Assembly (NCBI GenBank): GCA_030340625.1
Contig: JAOPHQ010004264.1
Location: 607,001-671,000, forward strand
DNA from: Merluccius polli
Lineage: Eukaryota > Chordata > Actinopteri > Gadiformes > Merlucciidae
Length of the DNA: 64,000 bases
Reading direction: 5' to 3'
Below the pieces are notes generated by a model. The model saw only the letters and a program-made list of their open reading frames with translations, ran no database searches and was not told the origin of the DNA. The position numbers and the translations under genes were made by a program. Shown here piece by piece: positions 1-11,473 of this stretch. Position 1 is the first letter of the stretch. Every line of letters starts with the position of its first letter.

Positions 1-176
1 CTCTCTCCCTCTCTGACAGTCTCTCTCTCTCTCTGTCTGTCTGTATGTCTGTCTCTCTCTCTCTCTGGCTCTCTCTCTGTGTCTGTCCCTCCAAGTTCCC
101 ATGCCAAGGCTCTGTCACACCTGTCCCATTCATCCCACCACTTCCCTGGCTGACCATAGTACATTGGGCCAATATG

Positions 177-216
177 CACACACACGCACACAACACACAC
201 ACACACACACACACAT

Positions 217-291
<75 letters not shown>
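177..291. repeat. (CA)n microsatellite
   Basis: About 115 bp, almost pure CA; CT/CTGT-rich DNA fills 1-70. Confidence 0.95.
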
Positions 292-292
<1 letters not shown>

Positions 293-448
293 CCTGTTCC
301 CTTATTGATAGTGTGCAGCAGCTGTCAGAGGGATTGAGAGATTTATATTTTATCCCAGGGCTGACTGGCTTGTGATGGATGGGAAACCAAGTCCGTCTGC
401 TGCAAAACATCCAAGACTACCTCACTCTTTTCTTTCTTTTTCTCCCAC

Positions 449-593
<145 letters not shown>

Positions 594-674
594 CTATGGC
601 AGCAGAGGGTAGTTGAACTAGAAATATTGAGGAGGAATGAGAGAGGGAATGAAAGAGGGAAATGGATAAAAAGT

Positions 675-678
<4 letters not shown>

Positions 679-728
<50 letters not shown>
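679..728. repeat. (TA)n microsatellite
   Basis: About 50 bp of TA, less than 100 bp from the preceding CA tract. Confidence 0.95.
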
Positions 729-730
<2 letters not shown>

Positions 731-935
731 CCCTTTTCAATAACCGTCATTTAGACATGGTCTTTATGAAGTTTATTTGAGACAATCGTGGCTCAACAGG
801 AGGTTCCTGCTCGCAGACTTGATGGACATGCCAATAAGACATTCAATCAATTGATTGGACAACAAAATAGATTTTTACTGGATTTATGAGGCCTGGTGAT
901 CCAATTACATAAAACATGTCGATATAGCATATTGA

Positions 936-1371
936 TAGCCTCGCGAAGCAAGCCTGTGAAGCCTTGCGAGCTCACCACCGGTTTTGCCTGGAGATATTAG
1001 TCTGGAAGCAGCCCAACACGGGCAGCTCGGCTCAGAACAACATTCAGTCGGCCAATCAGTGAAACCCAGCGAGTGATGGCAGTGCCATTTGGAGATGTCT
1101 TAGTTAATATAATAATGTATGCTGCTTTGGAATTAGCTTAGAATTATTAGAGTGCAAGACAATGAAAATGGTAGTGGTAACGTTCGCTAATGACGTTCAC
1201 TCAAACGGCACTTCAATATTACGTCATCTGGATTGCGGGATCCGATTGGCTGAAGCTAATCCAATCGGCAATTCAAAATCCAAAAGTATAGTCAACTGAC
1301 GACGCCCCTCAACAAACACTGCCAACGGCCTAACGAGCGAAGCGAATGTGGTCTGGCTGTGCGAGGCTTGA
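936..1371. mobile_element. MITE-like non-autonomous DNA transposon
   Basis: The ends form a short inverted repeat: TAGCCTCGC at 936-944, and GCGAGGCTT near 1361-1369. The 7-mer ATATTGA flanks both sides (929-935 and 1372-1378), as a target-site duplication would. There is no coding capacity. The interior has paired CCAAT-type motifs (CCGATTGGCTGAAGC and GCTAATCCAATCGG near 1242-1268) that could fold back. The superfamily is not assigned; a 7-8 bp duplication would suit a hAT-type element. Confidence 0.5.
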
Positions 1372-2212
1372 ATATTGACGCGTCCTGCGGTACACAAACA
1401 TGTCAGAGAATCTATGCAGCGGTTTAAGATGGCAAAGTTTTCAAAATAGGCTGACTTGATTTGGTCTCAGTCGATTAGATGCAGGCAGGCCAACATTTAT
1501 TAAAAACTAAAAATACAACAACGGCTCTTACATGTTTATTACTCAGTATGTGGGCTTGTTATTAAGAGATATTTTTTCTTGATTTGTGTAAAGTGAATGT
1601 TGGTCTTGACATGCACCCATATTTCTGTGAGAGCTATCTTTCGGAGTGAACACGAATACATGAAAATCAAAAAGCGAGCCGTTCAGGGCCGGCGCGATTG
1701 CTCACACGCATACATACCTAAATAAACACGTGGGACACACATGCCCCAACACAGATTCAGCAGCTCGATACGACGCGGGGGTGGGCAGTGGTGAGTGAGT
1801 GAAACACAAAGACCACTGCATCCCTCCCATTCCCACATCCATCACAGCAAATCAAGATCCCACCGGACGACTCTGAGTGACACACAGTAGCAGCGTCTGC
1901 CTCAGAGTTTTATCACGAATACCCAGGAGGCCTGTGCACTTTTATTATATCCTGTCTTGCTTTGCTCCAGAAATTGAATTACAAAAGAAACTTGATGGAA
2001 AGTCACCTTTTGGGGTCGTTTAAGAAGGTGCTCTATTAAAAAAAAGAAAAAAGAAGAAGAAGCAAAAAATACAAGTCCACAATGTTTGAAATGTTGGATA
2101 CATGTGGAAGAATCATTAAAAGGTTATATATTTATTATAATAATAGTAATAGCAGCATAATATAACTACTTTCTAAGAAGAATGGACGGTACAAATTCCC
2201 CAACAAATACAT

Positions 2213-2213
<1 letters not shown>

Positions 2214-2272
<59 letters not shown>

Positions 2273-2293
2273 ACACACACGCGCACACACACG
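2214..2293. repeat. (CA)n with CG variants
   Basis: CA run with CGCACA interruptions on the right half. Confidence 0.93.
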
Positions 2294-3067
2294 GGATGCA
2301 AACACAAGTGCATCAAACACAATGTGGCACAAGTGGATTGCCGGGGGCCGTCGTCCCTGGCTGATCTCCTCTGATAGAGCGCTGCAGTCACCGATAAAGA
2401 TAACGCTGGCATTTCAGACTACATGAGGGGCCACTGGGTCGCCTCGCCATTTCCCTGCTTCGCCATGTCTTTCTCTGATGCAAAGCTCTGCTGCTTACAC
2501 AGTCTGTTGCACTCACAGAGGTGGAGGCTTAGGCGGTCAAAGGTAGCGAGAGAGAGAGCAGGAAGGATGGGAAGGTTAGGCGAGAACGTGGGGGGAGACA
2601 GATTTAAGTATTGAGAAATACCTATGAAGAGGGATAGGTAAGGAAGAAAACAAAATAGCATAACATTATGGGGTATGTATGGGGTGTGCGACTATAACAG
2701 CAATGTTTAAGAGGTGCTGTGTAGTGTTGTGACTGCTGTAGTGTTTCTGCCTGTGTCTCTATGGGACTGTCTGTCACTTGGCCTGAGACACTATCTGTGG
2801 GGCTGTCAGACCATGTAATGGCCCTAGACATCCGGCTCCAGCAGAGGCATTTGAATTTGATCTGCAGACACCCCCAGAATGAACCGCCTCGGTAATACAT
2901 TGGTATACATCAGAGGTTGCATAAGGAATTCATATTGCTGGCCAAAGTGGCAGACCATGTAAGAAAACATACAGAAAAAAATATATGTGATTTATTGGAC
3001 ATACGATTGATTCCGCTATGCTTTATAGTGGACTGAAACTTTAAATATATGTCAAAAAAATTTAGGC

Positions 3068-3143
<76 letters not shown>
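3068..3143. repeat. (GA)n microsatellite
   Basis: About 75 bp of GA with a single AAAGA interruption. Confidence 0.95.
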
Positions 3144-3148
<5 letters not shown>

Positions 3149-4442
3149 GAAAGGGAATGACAAATGAGTGTGTCAAAGATTGATGGACGAGTGCAACTGC
3201 CTGCTTGGTACAAAGCTATTACGACATCCCCAAAGAGAGATGCTCTAAACTTGAGTCACTCAACCTCGCATCATCTCAGCCATAGAGACTGTTGTTTTAC
3301 AGATCAAAAGTTACGTTAGTGCGACCTTTCATTGTGTTCACACAATGTCAATTTTGCTTAGGGTGCATTGGTGCGATTGGTGCCAATTGATGTCTTTTTT
3401 AAAATCTATTTTGTTGTCTGGAATAAAAAGGCAGTTGATTGAACGTCTATTTAGCCTTTTATCATAGCAAGCCAGTTGACAACTTGACGAACGTCTAAAT
3501 GTCTTTATTTAATGTGACCGGTCACTAAAACAACTCAATCAGTCAACTATGGTCAGATGTGGTTGCTATGCGTGTCTTTATGACAAGAATGCTGTTACGA
3601 AGACTGCTGTTTTACTGTTATTTTCTTCCTACTCATCGTGACTTCAAGTTCAACTCCATTTTAAACATGAAACAAGAGTTAACCTTGAAGACAAAGTTCA
3701 CAGAAACATAAAAAAGAGAGGTAAGAAAGAGGAAATCTACCCAGAGGAGACAAAGCGGAAGGATCCCACAGGAATAGGAAGTAGTAGGGATAGATATAGC
3801 GAGACAAAGGGCAGACGGGGAGGAAGGAAGGAAGAAAGGAGGGAAGGAGGGATGTCCTGCATGTGTTGTCTGGCTGCATTAGATCTCCCTCTCGCCCCCT
3901 CTCTCCCGCTCTGTCTAACATACCCACCTGCTCCTTGGGGCTAAAAATACATTCTCACATTGAAACATTGCACATATCTTTTTCAGACACCAACACAGCT
4001 GTGTTTCCTGGATGGATACATCACTCCAAAAATGCATCCATGTCATTTAAGTATTCATGTATTCAGCTGGTTCTTTCTTATACGCCATACGTGGTCACCA
4101 CACACACAAAGACATACACACTGCAGCCCACACTTCTGTCCTTGCGTTCCTGGTATGAAGATAGTGAGACATTTAAGCTATACAACATTTTTGATACTAA
4201 ATCCAAGCTTATTTTGTCCCAAATCCCATCATATTCATACAGGATGTCCATACATTTAATCTATCATACATAAACATACATATTATGTGAAAATACAATA
4301 TTTAACCGTGTGTGCAATTAAGGAAAAATAGGCCACAGTGTACTGGGCAGATCCTTGGAAAAAAAAAACGTTATCTTTTTTTCTGGAAGAACTACAGTAG
4401 TCAAAGCTTAATGTGCCAGTTTGTTTGTTTCGGCTGAAAGAT

Positions 4443-4470
4443 AGCTGTTTTTGCCCATGCAAAAACAGCT
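4443..4470. repeat. Perfect hairpin, 12-bp arms
   Basis: AGCTGTTTTTGC (4443-4454), loop CCAT, then the exact reverse complement (4459-4470). No transposon features flank it. Confidence 0.8.
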
Positions 4471-4678
4471 GTATTTACAGAATTAAAAACAGCGTGGACC
4501 TAATTATCCTGTTTTCCTTGTCAGAATGACAGAGACGCGAGAGCTTACAAGATTCGAAGCAGAAACACATGGTGAGCATCGTGTGACGAAGGCCGAAGAC
4601 GACACATCAGCAGTCCACAACTACATGCTTCCATAATTAAAGCATGTTGTTGTGCACTGCTGTCTGTCCTGTCTGAAA

Positions 4679-4755
4679 CAAATATAGGTCCTGTCCTGAA
4701 CCCATGAGAAGACTAATATAGGCTCCTCATGGGTTCAGGACAGGGCCTATATTTG
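4679..4755. repeat. 30-bp inverted repeat with 17-nt spacer
   Basis: Arms 4679-4708 and 4726-4755 are reverse complements with a single mismatch (the T/C within ATAGGTCC versus ATAGGCCC). The spacer repeats the AATATAGG motif of the arm in direct orientation, which suggests local template switching rather than a mobile element. Confidence 0.85.
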
Positions 4756-6066
4756 CCAACAACATATCTGCTTTCTAACCATTCTTCGGAAAGCAAGGGC
4801 AACATTAGGAAATCCTTAAATCCTTGTTTTTTTTAAAAATTATATTGTAATAAATATGAACAATTATGTAAATATAAGTACTATATATATACAAATACTA
4901 TAATGAATAGTACTGTTATCTGTTACTCTCCCAACCCCATGCATATTTCAGAAGCATGCCAGCTCATTCCAAGACCAGCTTATTGTGACTGCACTCAGGT
5001 GCCAAATCATCACACCTATTTCCATGCATCCGTCTCTCTTTCTGTCCCACCGATCAAGCCTGCTTTTCAGCAGAACATGTGGAGACAAGGACCAGCTGGT
5101 GAAGCACTTCAAGTCAACCACGCACAATTCTGAGCACAGAGTAGGAGCTGTATATTAATGGCTTACTATTCTCCTGAAACTATCCTTTCTCATCATAGGT
5201 GATAAAACAGTTTGGTTTTTTTCACATTACAAGTGCAAGCACAATGGGTTTAGTTCAGAGCCCTGCTTCTAGGACTGGCCAATAATTACATATTATCATG
5301 TATTGTCTTTAAATGCTAATGTATCGCCATGAAATTATACAAGATATCGACTTATTGTGATACACAGTTTTATAGACTAAATTAATTGAAGAAAATGTTA
5401 TGATAATATATTGCCTTACAATGATCAAAATATGAGGTTTGGAACATCGGACAGATACTATACTTTACATATTACCATATACTCCAATCTAATGACAGAA
5501 ATGTAGACTAAATAACACCTAGACTAAGTACTATTCTAAATTATACTTCAGATTGGTATTTGGAATTCATAAGCATATCAATTTTGTGTAAGATTTCCCA
5601 TGATTATTGTGATAATATATTTTTCCATGTTGACTGTATGGCCCTATGGTCTTTTGATCATTTATGAGAGTTTGTGTTTGCAAACTCCCATAAAAATGCT
5701 GAAAAACTGTGGCCAAACAGTTTGATTGATTTATCAGCTATAGTGACAACATACACCAGAATCAGCAAGGGGCTTGTATTCATTTACTACCCTGAGGGAG
5801 GCACACAGCTTTCTGTCAGAAAAACAAGCTTGTCTCTGTAACTGTTCTCAATGAAGCAATGACGAGCAAACCAGACACATTTCGGCCTGATTAAAAAATA
5901 TATAGATTTTTTTTTACAATTGTCTGTCAAATAAAAGGCATAACTCATCATAACACAGATCAATTACTATGTATAATACATATTAATATGTATATACTTG
6001 CATATTGAGATGTATAATATGTCAATAAGCATACACCATCTAGCCTACGGATACAACGTGTATCCA

Positions 6067-6142
6067 ATTTGCCTCTCTATGCTCAGACTCACAACAAAGG
6101 GAACCTTTTGTTTTTAGGTCTGTCGAGTATAGAGAGGCAAAT
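6067..6142. repeat. 14-bp perfect inverted repeat with 48-nt spacer
   Basis: ATTTGCCTCTCTAT (6067-6080) is matched by its exact reverse complement at 6129-6142. There are no flanking duplications. Confidence 0.7.
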
Positions 6143-6368
6143 CCAGTTAAGCCACTAACAAATATAGCAGCAGTTCTCCTTGGTCAAATTCAAACAGTCC
6201 ATTTATTTCCCAAGAAGAACACAAGTTAAGTCATCACAATCAACGCGGTAGTGTGATGCAGTGCTCACTGCAATTGTTGCTTTTTCAGACTGAGTGAGAT
6301 TGAATCTATGCCAGCAACAACCCAGCCAAACATTAATGTATTTATTTGTATCCAGGGTGTGGACATGT

Positions 6369-6380
6369 ACACACACACGC

Positions 6381-6452
<72 letters not shown>
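6369..6452. repeat. (CA)n microsatellite
   Basis: CA run with two ACGC interruptions at the left. Confidence 0.95.
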
Positions 6453-6454
<2 letters not shown>

Positions 6455-6813
6455 TTCAATCATCTATCAGCTCAACCATGCCACAGTGATTCTTGGTCAT
6501 CTCCGTAGCTCCTCGGTTGGGTTCTTTCGGGAGGAGGTGGAATCAGTCAGTCTGTGCTGTCTGGGGAAATGGACAGACGTGGGGTTGACCCAAAAATTGA
6601 ACCAATGTCTTTGGGGCGCTGTTGGTCTCTAGGATCTTAAACTTGTCAAATTCTGACCATGATTGCCACATAGCAACATAGTGAGTAGTTACAATAGCAG
6701 GCTTTGTCCAACAGAACAGGGGAATGGCTTCTTCCAGGCAACAACCAAGGGGGATTTAGATCATTTTAAATATATTTTGGGCAATCCAAAAAAGAGTGAG
6801 CGGTAGCACAGGA

Positions 6814-6847
<34 letters not shown>

Positions 6848-6850
<3 letters not shown>

Positions 6851-7005
6851 AGGGATAATGCCCGACGAGGTGTCCATGTAAGGGATAATGCCCGACGAGG
6901 TGTCCATTATCAGAAGCTAATGGACGACTTGAAGGCGTTGGACGGTTGCTTCCGCAAAGTCCATTAACTTCTGATAATGGACACCTCGAAGGGCATTATC
7001 CCGCT
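6848..7005. repeat. Foldback repeat with 30-bp direct duplication
   Basis: The 30-bp unit starting GTAAGGGATAATGCCC occurs twice in tandem (6848-6877, 6878-6907). A ~44-bp arm (6881-6925) is inverted at 6959-7002 with few mismatches and a ~33-bp loop. It lies directly against a (TA)n tract on the left. It resembles an interspersed fish repeat, but I cannot name the family. Confidence 0.65.
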
Positions 7006-7925
7006 TATACCATGGTCACTTGCCAAAGAAAATAAATTAAGACCATTAATTAATATTTGCATGCGTTTTACAATCAAAATATAAAGTTGTTCACAAGCCA
7101 TAATTTGGCTTCCCTAGTAACGCCTGAGGGTCTGACTAATACCTGGAACAATCATTACCCTCCCGTAAGGTTCTTATGCAACGGAAACGCAGTTCACTCC
7201 TCCAGTAAATAGGACGGACCTTAGATACGACTCGGCAACGGGAGGTATTCTAGTCCGCTCAGCTATGAGCCAGAGAGCTGACGTAATGCATTGTACATCG
7301 GGAATCGCGACGGCCTATACTTTCAACATAAAGTGTACATATTTATAATTTGAAATGTGTCCCAGCCTTTACACAGCAGATACTATAGGGTCTATAGCAT
7401 ATAACCGCGTTTTCTGATTACAGTTTAATGCATTTTTCACAATTTACCAGTTGTCGTTTTGACGACTAATCCCCGCGCCATTCGTTTCAATGGGAATCGC
7501 GACGGTCTATATTTTCAACATAAAGTGTACATATTTATAATTTGAAATGTGTCCCAGCCTTTATACCACAGATAGTATAGGGTCTACAGCATATAACCGT
7601 GTTTTCTGATTACAGTTTAATGCATTTTTCACAATTTACCAGCTCTCGTTTTGAAGGCTGAACAGACAATTTGACTGGAAGTACTTAGTAGGTGTCCATA
7701 TAGCCAGAGCTAGCTCTGCATAAATAGCAGGGATTAATGGCCACCCTGCAGCAGCCAATCAGAATCGAGCATTCCCTCTCCGTTGCCATGGTTACCATCT
7801 AGCGTTTGAGCCAGCGCAGTAATCTAACTGTAATCAGGCAATTTGACCCGAACGTCTTTCCTAGGTGTACATTAACACTTTTTAACCTACACCCGCCATC
7901 AGAATCGAGTATTCACCCAGACCAT

Positions 7926-7931
<6 letters not shown>
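7006..7931. mobile_element. Interspersed repeat with 12-bp terminal inverted repeats and an internal 192-bp duplication
   Basis: TATACCATGGTC (7006-7017) is matched by GACCATGGTATA (7920-7931). The right end runs into a (TA)n tract; another (TA)n tract sits left of the adjoining foldback at 6818-6846, as if the whole block had landed in a TA microsatellite. Inside, a ~192-bp unit beginning GGGAATCGCGACGG is tandemly duplicated (7300-7491 and 7492-~7655) with about 15% or less visible divergence. The sequence has no ORF of note. It looks like a non-autonomous DNA transposon. Confidence 0.55.
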
Positions 7932-8008
<77 letters not shown>

Positions 8009-8040
8009 TTCTCTCTTTCTCTCTCTCTTGCCCTCTCTTA
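7927..8040. repeat. Compound (TA)n(CT)n(TA)n(CT)n microsatellite
   Basis: Alternating TA (7927-7968, 7985-8008) and CT (7969-7984, ~8009-8040) blocks immediately follow the repeat that ends at 7931. It lies about 270 bp downstream of epha6 exon 2 in the sense of transcription. Confidence 0.9.
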
Positions 8041-8308
8041 CTCTCTTTATCGCTGTCTCTTACAGGCTGTAGGCAGCTGTCATGGTGACCTACACGATGT
8101 GATCATCTTTCTACCTCCCACCCCTCGTCAGCGGGCATGTGCAAGTGGCAAAAAATGGAGAATGATGCCAAGCATCAAAAAAAGAAACAAGTGTCACTGA
8201 AGAGAACGTGTGAAAATAAACGCTTTGTAATTGAATATAAAGGTAATAAAGAGGAAACATTTACATCCAATGTCAAACACAAAACCCCCATTCTGCTCTC
8301 TTTCTTAC

Positions 8309-8373
8309 CCCATTGACCGGATATGTTTTCCATCCGAGCTCACCGATCACTGAGGTGGTATCCAGTAGCACAA
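8309..8373 (-). CDS. epha6: epha6 exon 2, start of the ephrin-binding domain
   Basis: On the minus strand a pyrimidine-rich tract ends in CATTCCAG (AG at 8375-8374). A 65-nt open exon follows, then the donor GTAAGA from 8308. With the one base carried over from exon 1 it encodes 22 residues, VVLLDTTSVIGELGWKTYPV plus NG, and ends in phase 0 just before the expected Trp of the Eph NGW motif. This is the first strand of the Eph ligand-binding domain. The VVLLDTT and GELGWKTYP wording fits EPHA6 better than EPHA3, A4, A5 or A7, which carry other residues after the LLD and at KTYP. The large exon 3 with the rest of the ligand-binding domain is absent from the window, so it should lie at lower coordinates. 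The 6.6-kb intron 1 separates this exon from exon 1. Confidence 0.92.
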
Positions 8374-9372
8374 CTGGAATGATAAAGAGAGGAAAGAGAG
8401 AAGTACATTAGCTTGTTTTAAACACATTAAAGTACTACTTTCATTAGACTTTTTGAAAACAGATTGACAGAATGAATAATATCATTGTGGGAAGATATTT
8501 TTTGGCATGCTTATAGGTTCCCTATAGTTATGTCCATATTGACACTACACCACACATGTCCTAATAAGGTCTAGTAACATTCAACAGTTATATAAAGTAA
8601 TTTAAAGTAATTCAAAAACTCTCAATTTTTTTCTCTATATAACCCATTCTTTTATCAACAAATCTTACAGTCAGACACAGAAGGTTTCATATACAGTATC
8701 TTCCAAAGAAGTGAAAAGGTAATGAATATGTCAACCCTCAAAAGAAGTCATCATAAAACTAATACTGAGAAAGAGAAAATGAAAAAAATAAAGTCACACA
8801 GACACACTTGCCATTACCATAGAGATTAAAAAGAGACAAAGCATATCACAGAGCATAATTACAAAATATTATAAATAAGGAACCATCTGGTCACTTTGTC
8901 AAATATTACACCACATCAGGAATGACACGTGTTCCTCACACAGTCAATATCTGTGTGCATATGCATAATGAGATTGTTGACATGAAGCAGCTAGAGATCA
9001 CTGTCTATTCACCCATCCATCCATCCATCCACTTTCTTTCACTGTTTCTTCAGGTGAGGTCATCATGGTAATAGAGCTGCCCAGGTGCCCTCTTCAGCTC
9101 ACTCCACCTGGGGGCCTGGATCCCTAGGCTGGATCTGCCTTTGGGGGTCCCCCCACAGTTGCTAATACCTGGTACACCTCCAAAGGGTGGTGCCCATGAG
9201 GAGCCTGCCTCGGCCTGCTGTGAAAGAGATGCAGCTCTACTTGGAGATCCTCCCGCATCACTAAGCTCTTCAGCCTAATACCGGAGAGTCAACCAAGATA
9301 CCCTACTCATAGCTTGTGGCCATAGTTGAGGATGAGAACATACTGTAGATTGACGTGTAAATTAAGAGCTTT

Positions 9373-9598
9373 GCCTTAAAGCAACACTTCACCCATTTGC
9401 ATTAAACGTTGCATCGTTAGAAACCCAGTCATATTTTTGAATGGTCGTGCAACATTCACTCATTTTCCCCTGAGACGGGAGAAATCCGTATTTACCTCTC
9501 ACACTTCCTAGTTCAAATGACGTAAAACGACGATTTTTGCATCATTTGTACTAGGAAGTGTTTTTTTCGATCGTAACACACCCCGGACCGACGACCGA

Positions 9599-9629
<31 letters not shown>

Positions 9630-10229
9630 CGCGATCGTAACACACCTAGGACCGATGACCGACGGGGGGGGCGTGATCGTAACACACCCAGGACCGACGA
9701 CCGATGGGGGCGGGGCGCGATCGTAACACACCCAGGACCGACGGGGGGGGGGGATCGTAACACACCCAGGACTGACGACCGACGGGGGGGAGGGGGGGGG
9801 GGGGGGGGGGGGGCGATCGTAACACACATTGAACCTGTCATGAAGAGGCCAAAAAATATTGACCTGTCACCCCCCCCCCCCCAAGCCAAATGGATGCAAC
9901 TGCATTTATACATGACGGGCCGCAGCATGGGCCACGCTGGTCAAATAACTTGCCAGTCCGAGCCTGACTCGTGGCAGCTATTAGTAGGTAGATTGATGAG
10001 CGATATATCTTATAGGCGGAGTTCAACATCAGTGGGAGTGGCCTGCGGAGCTGAATCATTGCGGTGCATGATGGGAGTTGTCTGCAATCCACAAGCCCTA
10101 AAAAGTCATTTTCTGCCTTTTCTCGGTCAAGAAGGCACCAAATTGGAAATGTATGCTACTATTCGACTACATATATGACCCACTTTCAATACATATTCAT
10201 GTTTCAACCGGTGAAGTGGCCTTTTAAGG
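9373..10229. mobile_element. 857-bp non-autonomous repeat with TTAA-like ends
   Basis: The left end reads GCCTTAAAGCAACACTTCAC (9373-9392). The right end, reverse-complemented, reads GCCTTAAAAGGCCACTTCAC (10229-10210). TTAA is present at both ends (9376-9379, 10224-10227), so a TTAA target duplication is possible. The right portion (TATAGGCGGAGTTCAACATC and neighbours) is of a type I recall as repeated in many fish genomes. No transposase is encoded. The interior holds a G-run minisatellite (9568-9829). Confidence 0.55.
9568..9829 (+). repeat. G-run minisatellite, six GATCGTAACACAC units
   Basis: (C)GATCGTAACACAC recurs at about 9568, 9632, 9674, 9718, 9752 and 9814, mostly followed by CC(A)GGACCGACGACCGAC and a run of 7 to about 30 G. 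Unit length varies (34-64 bp) because of the G runs and loss of the GACGACC part. Open frames across it encode only Gly- or Pro-rich repeats and are not genes. The G tracts could form quadruplexes. Confidence 0.9.
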
Positions 10230-10792
10230 CTCAGCTCCCTCTTCACCACCATAACTGCCCGGTACAAGGAGAGAAAAAAAAATGGGGGCCGACAACTGCC
10301 TCTCTGAGCAGTCTGCAAGCCGAGCATGCAGACACAGCTCTCACTCCAGGTGTTGAAGGCCTGAATGGCTTGCAATATGTTTCGGGTGCATATGCACACA
10401 GAACAGAGTTTTCTTCCCTGCAACTCAAAGTCACAGAGAGACTCTCCACCAGGACAAACTTCCACTTTGTGGCAGCCAACCTGGGGTCTTGTAAGTATCC
10501 CCGCTCTGGTGCCGCACCTCTCACCATGGGCAACTCCTGCTGAGTCAGACAAAGACCATTGATTCCGCAACCAACCCTGTGCATTGAGGTGAGCCCAACT
10601 ATAGTTGGTACCCCCCCCCCCCCCCCCCCCCCAACATCCAAGGAATAGTTTCTGTTTGTTAGGTCCAGAGCGCCTAACACCGCTCTGTAAGTCCTTGCTC
10701 TGTGTCTTGGGGCTATGCCCAGCGAGGATGCATGGGATACCCAGCCGTGAGTTGCTCACTGGCAAACACTCCTCCCAGGTCTAGCTCTAAGG

Positions 10793-11473
10793 CAGTCTTT
10801 CACAACTTGTTTTGGCTTGTGACCCCCCCTTTGACGTCACAATATTACAGTGACCCCAGTCATTCACAACACAGACAATTTTTTGCTCAAATTAATTTGT
10901 TTTCTATCATGGAATAGTTTGTAATATGTATGTATGTGCTATGTTGCAACGTAAACATTAATTTTAGACCACATACTCCTTATGTGATGTCTCAAGATGT
11001 CTTTTAAACTTGTTGGGTTTCATGGTCTTGGTAGACGGGATGTTACCACACAGCAGACACTTCAGCCTTTCCTCGTTGTTTTCAGTTATGCGAGTAAATC
11101 CATAAGGAAGGAAGGATTCATCATATTTTCGCTTGACTTTTTCTGGCCTGTTTCCTCAGTTTCATCACTTGAAGATGTCGTGGGGGTCGCATGGGGGAGA
11201 AGAAACCTTTGCATTTTCTGTCTATTTTCTGTCACTCTGATTTCCTTGCAAACTTTTGCTGAGTTTATGTTTGTGTCAGAGTAGCCTGGTCACGTGAATA
11301 CAGATTCCAGAATTTTCATGATGCGTTTAGTTTGTTTAAATTGTGTGCCGTGTTTTTATTATTAGCCTATTACGTTTCATTATTTCTATTTTTATAAAAA
11401 AATGTATTGATCAAATACTGAAAATTTCACGGCGACCCATTTGAATTTCATTCGACCCCAAGGTTTGGAAACG
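10793..11473 (-). mobile_element. Internally deleted hAT-type DNA transposon
   Basis: The left end CAGTCTTTCACAACTTGTTT and the right end, reverse complement of AAGGTTTGGAAACG, resemble the degenerate CAG...CTTTC/CAACC termini of hAT elements. The flanks CTCTAAGG (10785-10792) and CTCTAGGA (11474-11481) agree at 6 of 8 positions, a decayed 8-bp duplication at best. The minus strand still encodes a BED zinc finger, but nothing of the hAT catalytic or dimerisation region remains. Confidence 0.55.
10964..11155 (-). pseudogene. hAT transposase N-terminal fragment with BED zinc finger
   Basis: A 63-codon open stretch on the minus strand contains KRKYDESFLPYGFT, then CLLCG, MKPNKFKRHLE and TSH, ending at a TAA after YVV. 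This is the layout of the BED finger of ZBED5/FAM200-like domesticated and transposon hAT proteins: Cys-x2-Cys, the MKPxKxKRHLE helix, then His-x4-His. Stops lie just upstream, no start codon is in place and the protein ends right after the finger, so it is a broken remnant within intron 1 of epha6, in the same orientation as the gene. Exonisation cannot be excluded but there is no sign of splice sites around it. Confidence 0.75.

Noticed and set aside
9513..10178. Open frames of 104-206 codons over the G-run repeat, both strands
   Set aside because: They encode only homopolymer Gly/Pro and the minisatellite unit, extended into a non-autonomous repeat.
10127..10765. 212-codon minus-strand frame
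   Set aside because: Runs across a poly-C tract and the 3' part of the 857-bp repeat with no domain; composition looks random.
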